Below are positions 1 to 8,773 of a DNA stretch of 49,893 bases, one piece after another; within the stretch, counting starts at the first letter, position 1; each line of letters starts with the position of its first letter. Source of the stretch: a virus. The DNA is taken from IMG/VR virus record IMGVR_UViG_3300007960_000035, positions 1 through 49,893 of that record. One strand, written 5' to 3'. The position numbers and the translations under genes were made by a program. The notes under the pieces are model-generated. The model had not been told where the DNA came from, searched no databases, and saw nothing but the letters and a program-made list of their open reading frames with translations.

Positions 1-171
1 ACGGCGACGGCGTCGACCGTGCAGATCGGCATCAACGCCGGCGGGTCGTTCGGGTCGTTCGCGACTCTGCGTGGCGGCGAGCCGGCGGTCGTCAGGCTCT
101 CGGCCGGGACGGAATACGAGGCCGTCGGCGTCGCCGGCACCCGCCTGCGCGTCGACATTACGGAAGGCTGA
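1..171 (+). CDS. Partial hypothetical structural protein (C-terminal 56 residues)
   Basis: Reading frame 1 is open from the window edge to a TGA at 169-171, so only the C-terminus is present. The visible part is rich in Gly, Ala, Val and Thr with alternating hydrophobic residues, as expected of a beta-rich virion protein. The next gene follows 3 bases later on the same strand, suggesting one structural operon. No family is recognisable from this fragment. Confidence 0.65.
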   Translation, partial: TATASTVQIGINAGGSFGSFATLRGGEPAVVRLSAGTEYEAVGVAGTRLRVDITEG

Positions 172-174
172 GTC

Positions 175-1260
175 GTGGCGATCGTCAAAGAAGTCACCGC
201 CGGCGTGCAGTACGAATTCTCCTCGGAAGAGGGGCAGGTCGCCGCGTCGACCACCAGGGTCTTCAAGATTCTGAAGGCCAGCGCAGGCGAGTACATCAAC
301 GTCGCCGGCGAGTGCGGCGTCCAAGTCGGGGACCAGCACCCATCGGAGTCCGGCCTCTACTGCGTGTCGTACTCAGCGCAGTACGACGGCGACAGCCGGA
401 TGGTAATCGTCGCCACGTTCAGTTACCGGGCGACACCAGGCGTCGGCGCCAACGCGGAAAGCAGCGACGGCAAGGATCAGCCGCCGGACGTGCGCCCCGC
501 AAGTTGGTCGATCTCAACGTCGCTCCAAGAGACACCAGCGTACATCTGGAAGGCGATCACAGGGCCGAAAGTCGGCCAACCAGACGAGACGGGGCCGATC
601 GTGAACCCGGCCGGCGACCTCTACGAGGGCGTCGTGCGGCTGGAGCCGATTGTGTCCATATCGGTCTCTCAGTACCAAGCATTCGACCCAACGCTCAACT
701 GCCAATACGCAGGGTACGTCAACAGCAACGAGATTCGCCTCGGCAGCCTCACGATGCCGCCGCGGTCTTGTATGTTCCGGGGGGTGCAGACGACGCCGTC
801 CAATGAGCAATACGGTGGCATCATCTACCGAGGCTGGCGGGCAACTTATGAATTCGCCTACCGCGTGAACTGGGTCGGCGATCCGGTCAACGAAGCCATA
901 GGGTGGGACGTGCTCCAGCCGCAAACCGGCCTCAACGTGAAGGCGTGGAATCCAGCAGCCCCGCCAGCAAACGCCGACAATTACACCCAACCGCTCAAGA
1001 AAGACAAGGATTCCGAGGGCTTCTCCATCCTTGAGCCGCTGGCACTGCCGGATGGAATCAGCGCCGGCGACAAAGTGCGTGCCCAGATTCGCATCGCCGC
1101 CCCCGACGGCAAGGTGACGCAGAGACCAAGCGCCCAGCCGATCCCGCTCAACGACGACGGCTCAGGCCGCGCCGAGGCCGCAAACCCGAAGGTGCTCTTA
1201 TACCGCTACCAAGTTCAAAACGACATCAACTTTGACATACTAGGCATAAGGCTGGAATAA
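175..1260 (+). CDS. Hypothetical phage structural protein, 361 aa
   Basis: GTG start 3 bases after the preceding stop; the next gene starts 1 base after this stop, so it belongs to the same operon. Sequence is soluble, beta-rich, with no signal peptide or membrane segment. A central part (about residues 95-200) is Pro/Thr/Ser rich. I do not recognise the family; position upstream of tail-fibre genes suggests a virion or tail-associated protein. This is inference from context. Confidence 0.8.
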   Translation: MAIVKEVTAGVQYEFSSEEGQVAASTTRVFKILKASAGEYINVAGECGVQVGDQHPSESGLYCVSYSAQYDGDSRMVIVATFSYRATPGVGANAESSDGKDQPPDVRPASWSISTSLQETPAYIWKAITGPKVGQPDETGPIVNPAGDLYEGVVRLEPIVSISVSQYQAFDPTLNCQYAGYVNSNEIRLGSLTMPPRSCMFRGVQTTPSNEQYGGIIYRGWRATYEFAYRVNWVGDPVNEAIGWDVLQPQTGLNVKAWNPAAPPANADNYTQPLKKDKDSEGFSILEPLALPDGISAGDKVRAQIRIAAPDGKVTQRPSAQPIPLNDDGSGRAEAANPKVLLYRYQVQNDINFDILGIRLE

Positions 1261-1261
1261 C

Positions 1262-1609
1262 GTGGCCGAAGGCTTCCTTCTAGGGCCGGGACTACTTTCC
1301 CAGGTGCGTCGAACCATCGACCGCGTCGACGGGGATGCTATAGGGAGCGGTTATCGCCGGATTCCGACGGTGCTCGAGGGGGAGGATGCGCTGCCGGCTG
1401 CGAAGGTGTTTCGCATCTGCACGTTCACCGGGGCGTGGGCGATTAACTCAACGAAGACGGTGACGCTCAAATATCAGACCAGCACGCCGAATACGGCGGT
1501 CGCGACGAATCTCTTTGCGGACGTTCCGGCGCCGGCCAGCAACGGCGACTGCGCTATCGCACGCGACGGGACGGCTTGGTTTCTCATTGCAGCGGTGTGC
1601 TCGCAATGA
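1262..1609 (+). CDS. Hypothetical small structural protein, 115 aa
   Basis: GTG start immediately after the upstream stop. The second half is a run of short beta-type segments (KTVTLKYQT, GTAWFLIAA) typical of small virion decoration or tail proteins, but no named family can be assigned. Its stop overlaps the ATG of the next gene (ATGA at 1606-1609), indicating translational coupling. Confidence 0.75.
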   Translation: MAEGFLLGPGLLSQVRRTIDRVDGDAIGSGYRRIPTVLEGEDALPAAKVFRICTFTGAWAINSTKTVTLKYQTSTPNTAVATNLFADVPAPASNGDCAIARDGTAWFLIAAVCSQ

Positions 1610-3816
1610 TCGACGACCCTACCTCGCTTCTGTCGCTCGGCATCTGGCTCATGGCGGCCGGAATGTACCCGCTTGGATTCCTTTTTGGCGCGTGCTCTCC
1701 GTGCTGCAAAACGTGCCCGGTAGAACACGAGTTCAATAGGTGCGTTCGTTTTGAGCGCAAAACTCCTCTTGCGCCAAAATCTGATTTGGCCCTGGACACC
1801 ACGCAGGTGCTCAATGCGTATTCCAGGCGAGTATCACGGCCAGAGGATATCGGCGGCATTTGGGCGGGTGACGGCGAATACACACTCCGACTGAATAATT
1901 TCTGGCCCATCCACATCCAAAGCCCAAGCGCTCATTCATGGAGCGGACCATCGAGCCAACTTCCGACGACTATCGCAGACACCGCGCTGGTGGCAAGATT
2001 CTTAGACGGTCAGGAAACGCTAGAATTCGATTTTGGTGCGGAGGGCGCGTGGCTGGTGGCCGTGCAGGCAGAGCATCCGTACTGCCAGGCCAGCGTTTGC
2101 AATTGGAGCTACTTCGGCGTTTCAAACGCCACGCTGTCGATCATTCACGCCCCGCAAGTTGTGCCTTCGGTTGCTAGGCTGACCGTATTTGTTCATCCCG
2201 ACGCAGACAACGTAAACAACGGATGCCCCGGAGCTGTCTTCCCAACACGCACGCTCCGGGTGATTAACTGCTCGTACGCAGTGATTGAAACAACCTGCCG
2301 ATTGCCGGTAAACGCCTGGTGCCCAAACGACCAATTTGGAAACACACCTCTAAACCGAGACCCTAACGCACCTGGCGGGTGCGGAGCAGAGCGGTTCACA
2401 CCGAGCGGCGGTGCGTTTTCAACATTTATTAGTATTGCTACTCCTGTCGCGTCGTTTTTTGATGGTGATCTGTTGAGAGCTATCGAGAACGGGCCATGCG
2501 TGACGACAAGGCAAAGCAATGCTGAAAACCAGCCATGGACGCGGCCTTATCTTGTTGAATTAAACATGGAAGGAGATTTTGATGCTGGAATCATGTGCCC
2601 GCCGCCATTCAATGACCCGACCGACTTCAACCAGAACGGATTGCCTGACGCCACCGGAATCGCGATGGCGAACGAAGGCTTTGCTTGCCCTGGCCCAGAG
2701 GTGACGATCACATTGCCCACTTTGTGGTATTACGGGCCGTGGGTTAGCGAACTTCAGAATTGCTACTACTCAGTTGCACCAGTCGCCGGCGAGGGCGGCG
2801 GAACTATTGCGGCAGGCGACTACGTTGGCAATCTCACGCAAAGAACCTGCACAAAAACCGAGGCCCGCATTGAAATCCCGACAACGCTGGCCGGTGGTGG
2901 TGGCGCTGGCTTGATTTCGTCAAGATACTACGCGCATCGGTGGGCGTGGTGTAGAGGAGTCGATGTCGAAGGGTTGGTGTTCACGAACGCTGTAAGGCAG
3001 CCTGGCACTCCTTTCGTTGACTTGGCAGATCAAGTCGGCGGCTGTGCGGCCGAGTACATGATTAAAGGCCAGCAGTTTTACCAGCAAGCCCTCGCGTCTA
3101 TTGGCGTGACTGTGCAGGGGCCGGGTGAAGTGGCCCCCGTGCAGTCTCTGGTAATGCCGGTCGGCACAACGCCGGACCCACTCCCTCCACTCCCAAAGCA
3201 CTCGCTTTTTTCCGGCCAGCCATACCCGGCCTATAACGCGACCTTTACGTGGGAGGGGAACGCCGGCGAACTGATAGCGCCAGCGAACTTTCAGCAGTCT
3301 GTTTCACGATCTAGATACGACCGACTGCTGTCAGTCAAGGTGTTTAGCACTACAACCCCGATTGCCGGGTTCGCGCCACCAATGCAAGTGATGGTACCAG
3401 GCGACGGCGAATGCGACTTGCCGGAAAACTACACACGGGCGGCAGCGTTCGTACATGAAGGCGTGCGCACATCAATAAACAACTACCCGTCCGGTTCTTA
3501 CGCTTACGGGTATCGTGTTGTGGGTGCCAAGAGAATATGTTTGTCTGTGTGGTTTTCAGCAAGAGCCTACGACAACGTCGCGGAGCCAACTTGCCCGATA
3601 CTTTCAGTCGATGTCGTAGATTGGGCCGAGGCGGGCGATTCGCGGCCGTGGTGGATCGAGGACGTGTCTGTTGTTGAAGGCACGTCTCTGTCGATTCGCT
3701 TGGCTGCGTGGCCTGCAACCGGGTCGGCCGGTGGATCGCTTGGTGGCGACTTCACGGTGCGAGTCAACTTTCAGTACGGGCACATAGACCTGAGGATTCA
3801 CCGTGCAAGAAACTGA
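1606..3816 (+). CDS. Large hypothetical protein with N-terminal hydrophobic segment, 736 aa
   Basis: Start chosen at the ATG in the ATGA overlap with the upstream gene. Residues 5-30 are hydrophobic (LLSLGIWLMAAGMYPLGFLF) and are followed by a cysteine cluster (CSPCCKTCP). The rest contains many Cys, Gly, Pro and aromatic residues and looks like a secreted or virion-surface beta protein. By eye the DNA is clearly more AT-rich, with more A/T third codon positions, than its neighbours. Could be a tail or adsorption protein; no family recognised. Confidence 0.8.
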   Translation: MIDDPTSLLSLGIWLMAAGMYPLGFLFGACSPCCKTCPVEHEFNRCVRFERKTPLAPKSDLALDTTQVLNAYSRRVSRPEDIGGIWAGDGEYTLRLNNFWPIHIQSPSAHSWSGPSSQLPTTIADTALVARFLDGQETLEFDFGAEGAWLVAVQAEHPYCQASVCNWSYFGVSNATLSIIHAPQVVPSVARLTVFVHPDADNVNNGCPGAVFPTRTLRVINCSYAVIETTCRLPVNAWCPNDQFGNTPLNRDPNAPGGCGAERFTPSGGAFSTFISIATPVASFFDGDLLRAIENGPCVTTRQSNAENQPWTRPYLVELNMEGDFDAGIMCPPPFNDPTDFNQNGLPDATGIAMANEGFACPGPEVTITLPTLWYYGPWVSELQNCYYSVAPVAGEGGGTIAAGDYVGNLTQRTCTKTEARIEIPTTLAGGGGAGLISSRYYAHRWAWCRGVDVEGLVFTNAVRQPGTPFVDLADQVGGCAAEYMIKGQQFYQQALASIGVTVQGPGEVAPVQSLVMPVGTTPDPLPPLPKHSLFSGQPYPAYNATFTWEGNAGELIAPANFQQSVSRSRYDRLLSVKVFSTTTPIAGFAPPMQVMVPGDGECDLPENYTRAAAFVHEGVRTSINNYPSGSYAYGYRVVGAKRICLSVWFSARAYDNVAEPTCPILSVDVVDWAEAGDSRPWWIEDVSVVEGTSLSIRLAAWPATGSAGGSLGGDFTVRVNFQYGHIDLRIHRARN

Positions 3817-4306
3817 TAAGTGGTGTCGGTTCGATGAGGAGTCGATGCAATGCGTGCGCTGCGGATACAGGGCAGCGCGGCTGCCGACGTATCGAGTGTG
3901 CAAAAATCTGGTCGAGATGGCGAGAGATGCCGTCGTTCAGTCGGCGACGCGCCGTGTCCGAGTTCCGCCGCTCCCTATCGGCACCGCGACGGCTCGCGCG
4001 CTTTCGTCTATAGGGATCACGCCCGAGCGTTTTTCTAAAGTGATTGGAAAGCCGTGCGGTTGCGAAAAGCGAAAAACCGCCATGGACGCGGCGGGGGCGG
4101 CTATCTCGGCGGCGGTGGAGCGGGCCGCAAACGCAGTTATGAACGCGGTACTGCCATACCCGGTTTCGGAGGAAGACATAGCTGCCGTGGCAACGTCGTT
4201 TGCTCATTCTCCGACGGTCAACCGCGGCCTTCGGGAAGCAGCGTCGGCTGGTCGCATTGCCGTGCATGGCTCCATTACGGCCGCGAGGCAGGATAAACTG
4301 AACTAA
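3803..4306 (+). CDS. Hypothetical zinc-ribbon-like protein, 167 aa
   Basis: GTG start overlaps the upstream gene by 14 bases. The N-terminus carries CRFDEESMQCVRCGYRA, with further cysteines at VCKN and CGC, consistent with metal binding. The second half is Ala-rich and helical. The stop overlaps the start of the next gene by one base (TAATG). Function unknown; location between structural genes suggests a virion-assembly role. Confidence 0.72.
   Translation: MQETDKWCRFDEESMQCVRCGYRAARLPTYRVCKNLVEMARDAVVQSATRRVRVPPLPIGTATARALSSIGITPERFSKVIGKPCGCEKRKTAMDAAGAAISAAVERAANAVMNAVLPYPVSEEDIAAVATSFAHSPTVNRGLREAASAGRIAVHGSITAARQDKLN
4294..4299 (+). promoter_or_regulatory. Possible -10 element (TAAACT) of a leaderless transcript
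   Basis: TAAACT lies exactly 6 bases before the ATG at 4306, the same geometry as the CGATACAAT elements before 11040 and 15948. The gene at 11040 is a paralogue of the gene at 4306, and the 20 bases around both starts align well (shared GATA, TG, AC and ATGGC). The hexamer is a weaker match to TATAAT (4 of 6), so this is tentative. Confidence 0.3.
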
Positions 4307-4674
4307 TGGCCTCATTCTCGCAAATTCCTGGCGAACTCAACATCACCTTCGTTCAAGGTGACGAGGTCGCCATCGCCCTGGACTTCGACCGCGACCTCAC
4401 CGGGTACACGATCACGACGGCCGTCTACGTGACGGCGGTGTTCGTCTCCGGCGGTGGCGGCTCCGGCTTCGTGACAGGCGTCGGCCAGACGGCGACCACG
4501 TTCGCGGTCGAGGAGACCGACCTGTCCGCCGGCCAGGTGAAGATCGGGCTCTCAGAGGCCCAGACCGCCGCCTTGTCGCCGGCCATCTCCTACCGCTGGT
4601 ACATGCGGTGGGTTGACGGCGGCAACGTCACCAGGACCGTGCTTTCAGGCACCGTGACGGTGGTGAATCCATGA
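4306..4674 (+). CDS. Small beta-sandwich tail-module protein, 122 aa (paralogue of the protein at 11040)
   Basis: Starts with a pattern shared with the protein encoded at 11040-11360: SQ(I/L)PG(E/Q)L, then D(R)DLTGY, then (S/T)EAQTAAL, then a Trp-rich W(V/I)..G(D/N)V(T/K)RT ending. This is a duplicated gene. Each copy sits directly before a tail-fibre gene, with an ATGA overlap here (4671-4674). The fold looks like phage BppU-type N-terminal or similar beta-sandwich adaptor domains, but that is inference. No Shine-Dalgarno is visible before the ATG. Confidence 0.82.
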   Translation: MASFSQIPGELNITFVQGDEVAIALDFDRDLTGYTITTAVYVTAVFVSGGGGSGFVTGVGQTATTFAVEETDLSAGQVKIGLSEAQTAALSPAISYRWYMRWVDGGNVTRTVLSGTVTVVNP

Positions 4675-6365
4675 GCATCACGGTCAACGTCGTCGGCCAG
4701 ACGAACATCGTCACGTCGATCACGAACTCCGACGGAGTCGACGTGTCCATCGGCACGATGGCCGCCCAGACGCTCACGTCGCTGGCGATCATCGGTGGCT
4801 CCAACGTCACCGTCACGACGACTTCCGGCGTCTTCACGATCATCGGCCGCGACGTGCCGGTCGACAGCGTGAACGGCCAGACTGGGACGGTTCTGCTGAC
4901 GTCATCGTCGGTCAGTGCCGCGTCGGCCGTCCACACCCACGTCGTCACCGACATCACTGACTTCGCAGCCGAGGCAGCCAAATACGGCCCCGTTTCCAGC
5001 GTCAACGGCCAGACTGGCACAGTCAGCCTGACGTCCGCAGACGTCAGCGCTGCGTCGGCTGCTCACTCGCACACTGCCGGGAACATCACCGACTTCGCCT
5101 CCGAGGCCGCGAAGTTTGGCCCGGTGTCGAGCGTCAACGGCCAAACCGGCACCGTCAGCCTGACTTCCGCCGGCGTGAGCGCCGCGTCCGCCGTCCACAC
5201 CCACGTTGTGACCGACGTGACGGACTTCGCGACAGAAGCCGCTAAATATGGGCCGGTGTCCTCGGTCAACGGCCAGACCGGCACGGTCAGCCTGGCTGCC
5301 AGCGACGTGAGCGCCGCCTCGGCCGTCCACACCCACGTCGCCACCGACGTAACGGACTTCTCGACAGAAGCCGCTAAATATGGGCCGGTGTCCTCGGTCA
5401 ACGGCCAGACCGGCACGGTCAACCTTGTGGCCTCCGATGTCAGCGCTGCCTCGGCGACCCACGCCCATTCGTATGTCCTGTCGCTAAACGGGCAGACAGG
5501 AACGCTCTCAATCGCCGCCGGCGACAACGTCACGGTCAGCACCTCCGAGGGCTCGATCACGATCGCTGCCGCTGCCGGAGGAACCTCCGGCGGGAGCGTG
5601 ACCAGCGTCAACGGCCAGACCGGCACGGTCGGCCTCGTCGCCTCCGATGTCAGCGCTGCCTCGGCCGTCCACACCCACGTCGCCACCGACGTGACGGACT
5701 TCGCGACAGAAGCCGCTAAATATGGGCCGGTGTCCTCGGTCAACGGCCAGACCGGCACGGTCAGCCTCGTGGCCTCCGATGTCAGCGCTGCCTCGGCGAC
5801 CCACGCCCATTCGTATGTCCTGTCATTGAACGGGCAGACAGGAACGCTCTCAATTGCCGCCGGCGACAACGTCACGGTCAGCACCTCCGAGGGCTCGATC
5901 ACGATCGCTGCTGCTGCCGGCGGAACCTCCGGCGGGAGCGTGACCAGCGTCAACGGCCAGACCGGGGCGATCACGCTGGTCGCCACCGACGTCAGCGCCG
6001 AGAAGCGGCTCACATGGGGCGTCGTCAGCATCGACAACACATCCGCGACTCTCGAGCACAACGTCGACTTCGGGACGGCGACAGTGATCCGAGTCACCCC
6101 TATCACCGAAGGGAACTTCGGCGCCACCGGCGCCGCCAACGGCTCTGAGGGCGCCCACTACCGCCTCATCAACGCGACCACAATTCTCGACCCGTCGCTC
6201 GCATTCACCATCGTCTACGAGTCGACGGCGAGTTTCGCGACCAATCGATTCCACACCGTCGACGGCCTCGACCGCGTCCTCGGCCCGTCGGAGCAGGCCG
6301 AGATCATGTACGACCCGTACATCAACCGATGGAGAGTGACGCCGTGCTGCGGAGGCGGCTACTAG
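4671..6365 (+). CDS. Repeat-built tail fibre protein, 564 aa
   Basis: The protein is made of eight copies of a unit centred on SSVNGQTGTV followed by about DVSAASAVHTHVVTDVTDF and EAAKYGP, plus two variant units LSLNGQTGTLSIAAGDN. This is the usual composition of phage tail fibres and side-tail-fibre shafts. The final 110 residues are non-repetitive and probably form the tip. A 303-base near-identical DNA repeat lies inside. The 3' end overlaps the glycosyltransferase gene by 37 bases. Confidence 0.9.
   Translation: MSITVNVVGQTNIVTSITNSDGVDVSIGTMAAQTLTSLAIIGGSNVTVTTTSGVFTIIGRDVPVDSVNGQTGTVLLTSSSVSAASAVHTHVVTDITDFAAEAAKYGPVSSVNGQTGTVSLTSADVSAASAAHSHTAGNITDFASEAAKFGPVSSVNGQTGTVSLTSAGVSAASAVHTHVVTDVTDFATEAAKYGPVSSVNGQTGTVSLAASDVSAASAVHTHVATDVTDFSTEAAKYGPVSSVNGQTGTVNLVASDVSAASATHAHSYVLSLNGQTGTLSIAAGDNVTVSTSEGSITIAAAAGGTSGGSVTSVNGQTGTVGLVASDVSAASAVHTHVATDVTDFATEAAKYGPVSSVNGQTGTVSLVASDVSAASATHAHSYVLSLNGQTGTLSIAAGDNVTVSTSEGSITIAAAAGGTSGGSVTSVNGQTGAITLVATDVSAEKRLTWGVVSIDNTSATLEHNVDFGTATVIRVTPITEGNFGATGAANGSEGAHYRLINATTILDPSLAFTIVYESTASFATNRFHTVDGLDRVLGPSEQAEIMYDPYINRWRVTPCCGGGY
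5321..5623 (+). repeat. Long direct DNA repeat in fibre gene, copy 1
   Basis: This stretch is nearly identical to 5663-5965, offset by 342 bases (114 codons, so in frame). Only scattered changes are seen (for example Ser to Ala at the TEAAKYGP boundary and Asn to Ser after GTV). Near identity at DNA level indicates a recent tandem-type duplication or continuing homogenisation by recombination. Confidence 0.9.
5663..5965 (+). repeat. Long direct DNA repeat in fibre gene, copy 2
   Basis: Second copy of the 303-base element at 5321-5623. Identity stops at the codon where the next unit changes from GTVGLVASD to GAITLVATD, which marks the duplication edge. Confidence 0.9.
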
Positions 6366-7462
6366 GCTCGAGCCTCCTCAGAGCAGGCCGGCTGGCTCTT
6401 CGCAGGCCACTCGACGCCCGCCGAACAATCGCTCGCGCCAGACTTCTGGACGCTTCTGCGGCCAGCGTCGAAGAAGACCGCCTGGTCGACTGGATCGTCG
6501 AGGAGGCGGCCGACCGCAGGGTTTTCTGCTCAAGGAAGGCCGCCCAGAGGCTCTTGGCGATTGCCGACAAGGCAAGAAGGCCGTACACGCCGCCGAAGCG
6601 AAGTGACGTCGACGTCATCATCGCCTACTTCAACCCGGCCAAATACAAGAGGTCGGCCACCCACATCCACAAGACGTGCTGCGAGCTTCTCGCCGTCGGA
6701 GTCACGCCGATCGTCGCCGAGGTCGTCCACGACCAGGCGGTGGCGCTGCCGGAAGGCGTTCACAGGCTTCAGTTCTTCAGCAAGTCAGTTCTGTTCCACA
6801 AGGAGAACCTCCAGAACCTCGCCGCCTCGGTGTCGACGAAGCCAAAGATGCTCTTCATCGACTGCGACCTTGAGTTCTCGAGGCGAGACTTTCTGGACGC
6901 TGTCAGCAAATCCCTCGACGAATACGACGTCGTCCAACCGTTCGTCGAGGCCAATTGGCTCGACAGAAACGGCGCCATCGGCGAGACCAAGATCGCGATG
7001 GCGGAGGCGATGCGCTCCGGCTCAGAGCCTAACATCAACAAGTTCCACCCCGGCTTCGCATGGGCAATGACGCGAGCCGCGTTCGACGCTCTCGGCGGCT
7101 TCTATGACCTCCACGTCATCGGAGGGGGCGACAGCGCCTTCGCCTACGCCGTAGCCAGAAGCCCCATGGAAAAGCACATCCCGACATCAGCCTGCGTGGC
7201 CGCGACAGCAAGCCACCAAGAATATGCCAAGCGCGCCGCGGCGATCGGCCTTCGCGTCGGCGCAACGCCGGGCAGGGTGTTCCATCTCTGGCACGGCACG
7301 AGGCAAAACCGCAGGTACTCGTCCAGGTACTCATACCTGCCAGCCACAGTCGACGGCGAATACCCAGTCATCCGCAGGCCGGACGGCCTCCTCGAGTGGG
7401 TCGACGACGCGCACTCAAGGCAACTGCTTCAGTATCTTCTCGACCGCCAGGAGGACGGGTAG
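6329..7462 (+). CDS. Glycosyltransferase, GT-A fold, 377 aa
   Basis: After a basic N-terminal region of about 90 residues, a GT-A type domain begins at DVDVIIAYFNP. A DxD-like metal/nucleotide site is visible at residues 178-180 (FIDCDLEF), followed by FHPGFAWAMTRAAFDALGGFYD and GGGDSAFA near residues 265-272, and a WHG motif at 321-323. These match the galactosyltransferase-like C-terminal half of GT2/GT27-type enzymes. It directly follows the fibre gene and precedes a methyltransferase, so it may decorate fibres. ATG 6329 overlaps the fibre gene; a GTG at 6344 has a better GGAG at suitable spacing and may be the true start. Confidence 0.85.
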   Translation: MESDAVLRRRLLGSSLLRAGRLALRRPLDARRTIARARLLDASAASVEEDRLVDWIVEEAADRRVFCSRKAAQRLLAIADKARRPYTPPKRSDVDVIIAYFNPAKYKRSATHIHKTCCELLAVGVTPIVAEVVHDQAVALPEGVHRLQFFSKSVLFHKENLQNLAASVSTKPKMLFIDCDLEFSRRDFLDAVSKSLDEYDVVQPFVEANWLDRNGAIGETKIAMAEAMRSGSEPNINKFHPGFAWAMTRAAFDALGGFYDLHVIGGGDSAFAYAVARSPMEKHIPTSACVAATASHQEYAKRAAAIGLRVGATPGRVFHLWHGTRQNRRYSSRYSYLPATVDGEYPVIRRPDGLLEWVDDAHSRQLLQYLLDRQEDG

Positions 7463-7996
7463 ATGGATTTCACCCAAGACTGGTTTTCGTGGCACGAGAA
7501 GATATGGAGTGCCGTGGTTCTGCCGCGCCTCCAAGCCGCACCGGACAGGTGGCTGGAACTCGGCTCATACGAGGGCAGGTCTGCCGCGTGGGCGCTCGAG
7601 CACATCGGCGGCGAGGTCGTCTGCGTCGACGCCTGGGGCAATGAGTCGATTGAGCGCCGATTCGACGAAAACGTCGGTGGCAGGGTCACCAAGGTCAAAT
7701 CCTTCTTTCGGCCGTTTCTGCTGCGCGCTGTCTCCGAAAAGCAGAAATTCCGCGGCATCTACATCGATGGCGACCACTGCGGCCGGGCGACGCTGGAGAC
7801 AGCAGTGCTATCATGGATGCTGCTGCCGCCGGGCGGCATCATGGTCTTCGACGACTACCGCTACCACAACAAGGCGACGGCCTCGATCGGCAGGATCGAC
7901 ACCTGCATCGGCATCGACGCCTTCCTCTCCTGCTACCGCCTGAAACTCCAGGTGCTGCACCACGGCGATCAGGTGATTGTCACGAAAACCGCATGA
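7463..7996 (+). CDS. Class I SAM-dependent methyltransferase, 177 aa
   Basis: Glycine-rich motif I is visible as LELGSYEGRSAAW (about residues 31-43), followed by VVCVDAW, IYIDGDH and LPPGGIMVFDDY. This order matches the Methyltransf_24 group, which includes macrocin-O-methyltransferase-like enzymes acting on sugars and small molecules. It begins directly after the glycosyltransferase stop, so the likely substrate is a glycan. Start ATG 7463; no frame damage. Confidence 0.86.
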   Translation: MDFTQDWFSWHEKIWSAVVLPRLQAAPDRWLELGSYEGRSAAWALEHIGGEVVCVDAWGNESIERRFDENVGGRVTKVKSFFRPFLLRAVSEKQKFRGIYIDGDHCGRATLETAVLSWMLLPPGGIMVFDDYRYHNKATASIGRIDTCIGIDAFLSCYRLKLQVLHHGDQVIVTKTA

Positions 7997-8039
7997 TTCG
8001 GCCTTGACCGGCGTCTAGGCGACAGGAGAGGATAAGGCC

Positions 8040-8342
8040 ATGGCAGCCGACCACCACTTCCTGATCGCCGGCGCCAAGTGGCTCTGGAGATACACCCGCC
8101 TCCGCGGCAATGCCGCGGGTTGGGCGTACTTGCCGGACCCCAAGAACCCGAAGATGCCGAGGAAGGTGCTCATCGACAGTCGCCTCAATGGCAGGGCACT
8201 GCTCGAGACGGAGATTCACGAGGCGCTGCACATCTGCTTCCCGCAGATGGACGAGGCCGTGATCACCGAGGCGGGCAGAGACATTTCCCGCGTTCTCTGG
8301 TTCCTCGGCTACCGAATCGACAGCGACAAGGCGCCGCAGTGA
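8040..8342 (+). CDS. Small HExxH-motif protein, putative metallopeptidase-like, 100 aa
   Basis: Residues about 58-64 read EIHEALH, an HExxH zinc-binding signature, followed by a conserved-looking acidic helix (MDEAVITEAGRDISR). At 100 residues it is short for a complete gluzincin but similar small HExxH proteins are common in phages. A strong purine-rich ribosome-binding site (AGGAGAGGATAAGG) precedes the ATG. The stop overlaps the GTG of the acetyltransferase gene. Catalytic activity is not established. Confidence 0.78.
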   Translation: MAADHHFLIAGAKWLWRYTRLRGNAAGWAYLPDPKNPKMPRKVLIDSRLNGRALLETEIHEALHICFPQMDEAVITEAGRDISRVLWFLGYRIDSDKAPQ

Positions 8343-8773
8343 GACTCCAGAGGCTCAACGACAACCTCGTGGTGCCGCTGTCCAAGATGCTCTCCGGCAT
8401 CGAGGGCTCATTCCGGCCGTTCGGCTTCTCGCCGGCCGAGATTCGCAAAGCCGCCCACGAGGAAGACGAGCACTGGGTCATCGTCGCCTCCCAAGACGGC
8501 ATCGCCCGCGGCGCCGTGCTGGCCTACGGAATGCTCCGCGGCTGGCATGACGGCTACCGCCGGCCGTCGCTAGGTCTGGCCGTCAGTCGCATGTACAGAC
8601 GCCGAGGTCTTGGCACGGCACTGCTTCTGCACCTGCATCACGTCGCCGCCATCAGGGGTGTCGATGAGATCATGCTGCACGTCGACGACGACAACGCCGC
8701 CGCCAAGTCGCTCTACCTCTCCATGGGATATCGGCCGCAAGGAGGAGAATGGACATGCCGACTCGACGACTGA
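8339..8773 (+). CDS. GNAT-family N-acetyltransferase, 144 aa
   Basis: Start taken at the GTG overlapping the preceding stop (GTGA). The acetyl-CoA binding region is clear: LGLAVSRMYRRRGLGTALL (R-x-x-G-x-G/A type), then HVDDDNAAAKSLYLSMGY, the usual motif B and GNAT C-terminal strand. Length is normal for the family. Substrate is unknown; it may acetylate a small molecule or protein. Confidence 0.88.
   Translation: MRLQRLNDNLVVPLSKMLSGIEGSFRPFGFSPAEIRKAAHEEDEHWVIVASQDGIARGAVLAYGMLRGWHDGYRRPSLGLAVSRMYRRRGLGTALLLHLHHVAAIRGVDEIMLHVDDDNAAAKSLYLSMGYRPQGGEWTCRLDD

Noticed and set aside
5063-6139. Repetitive minus-strand frame in the fibre region
   Set aside because: Mirror of the DNA repeats of the fibre gene.
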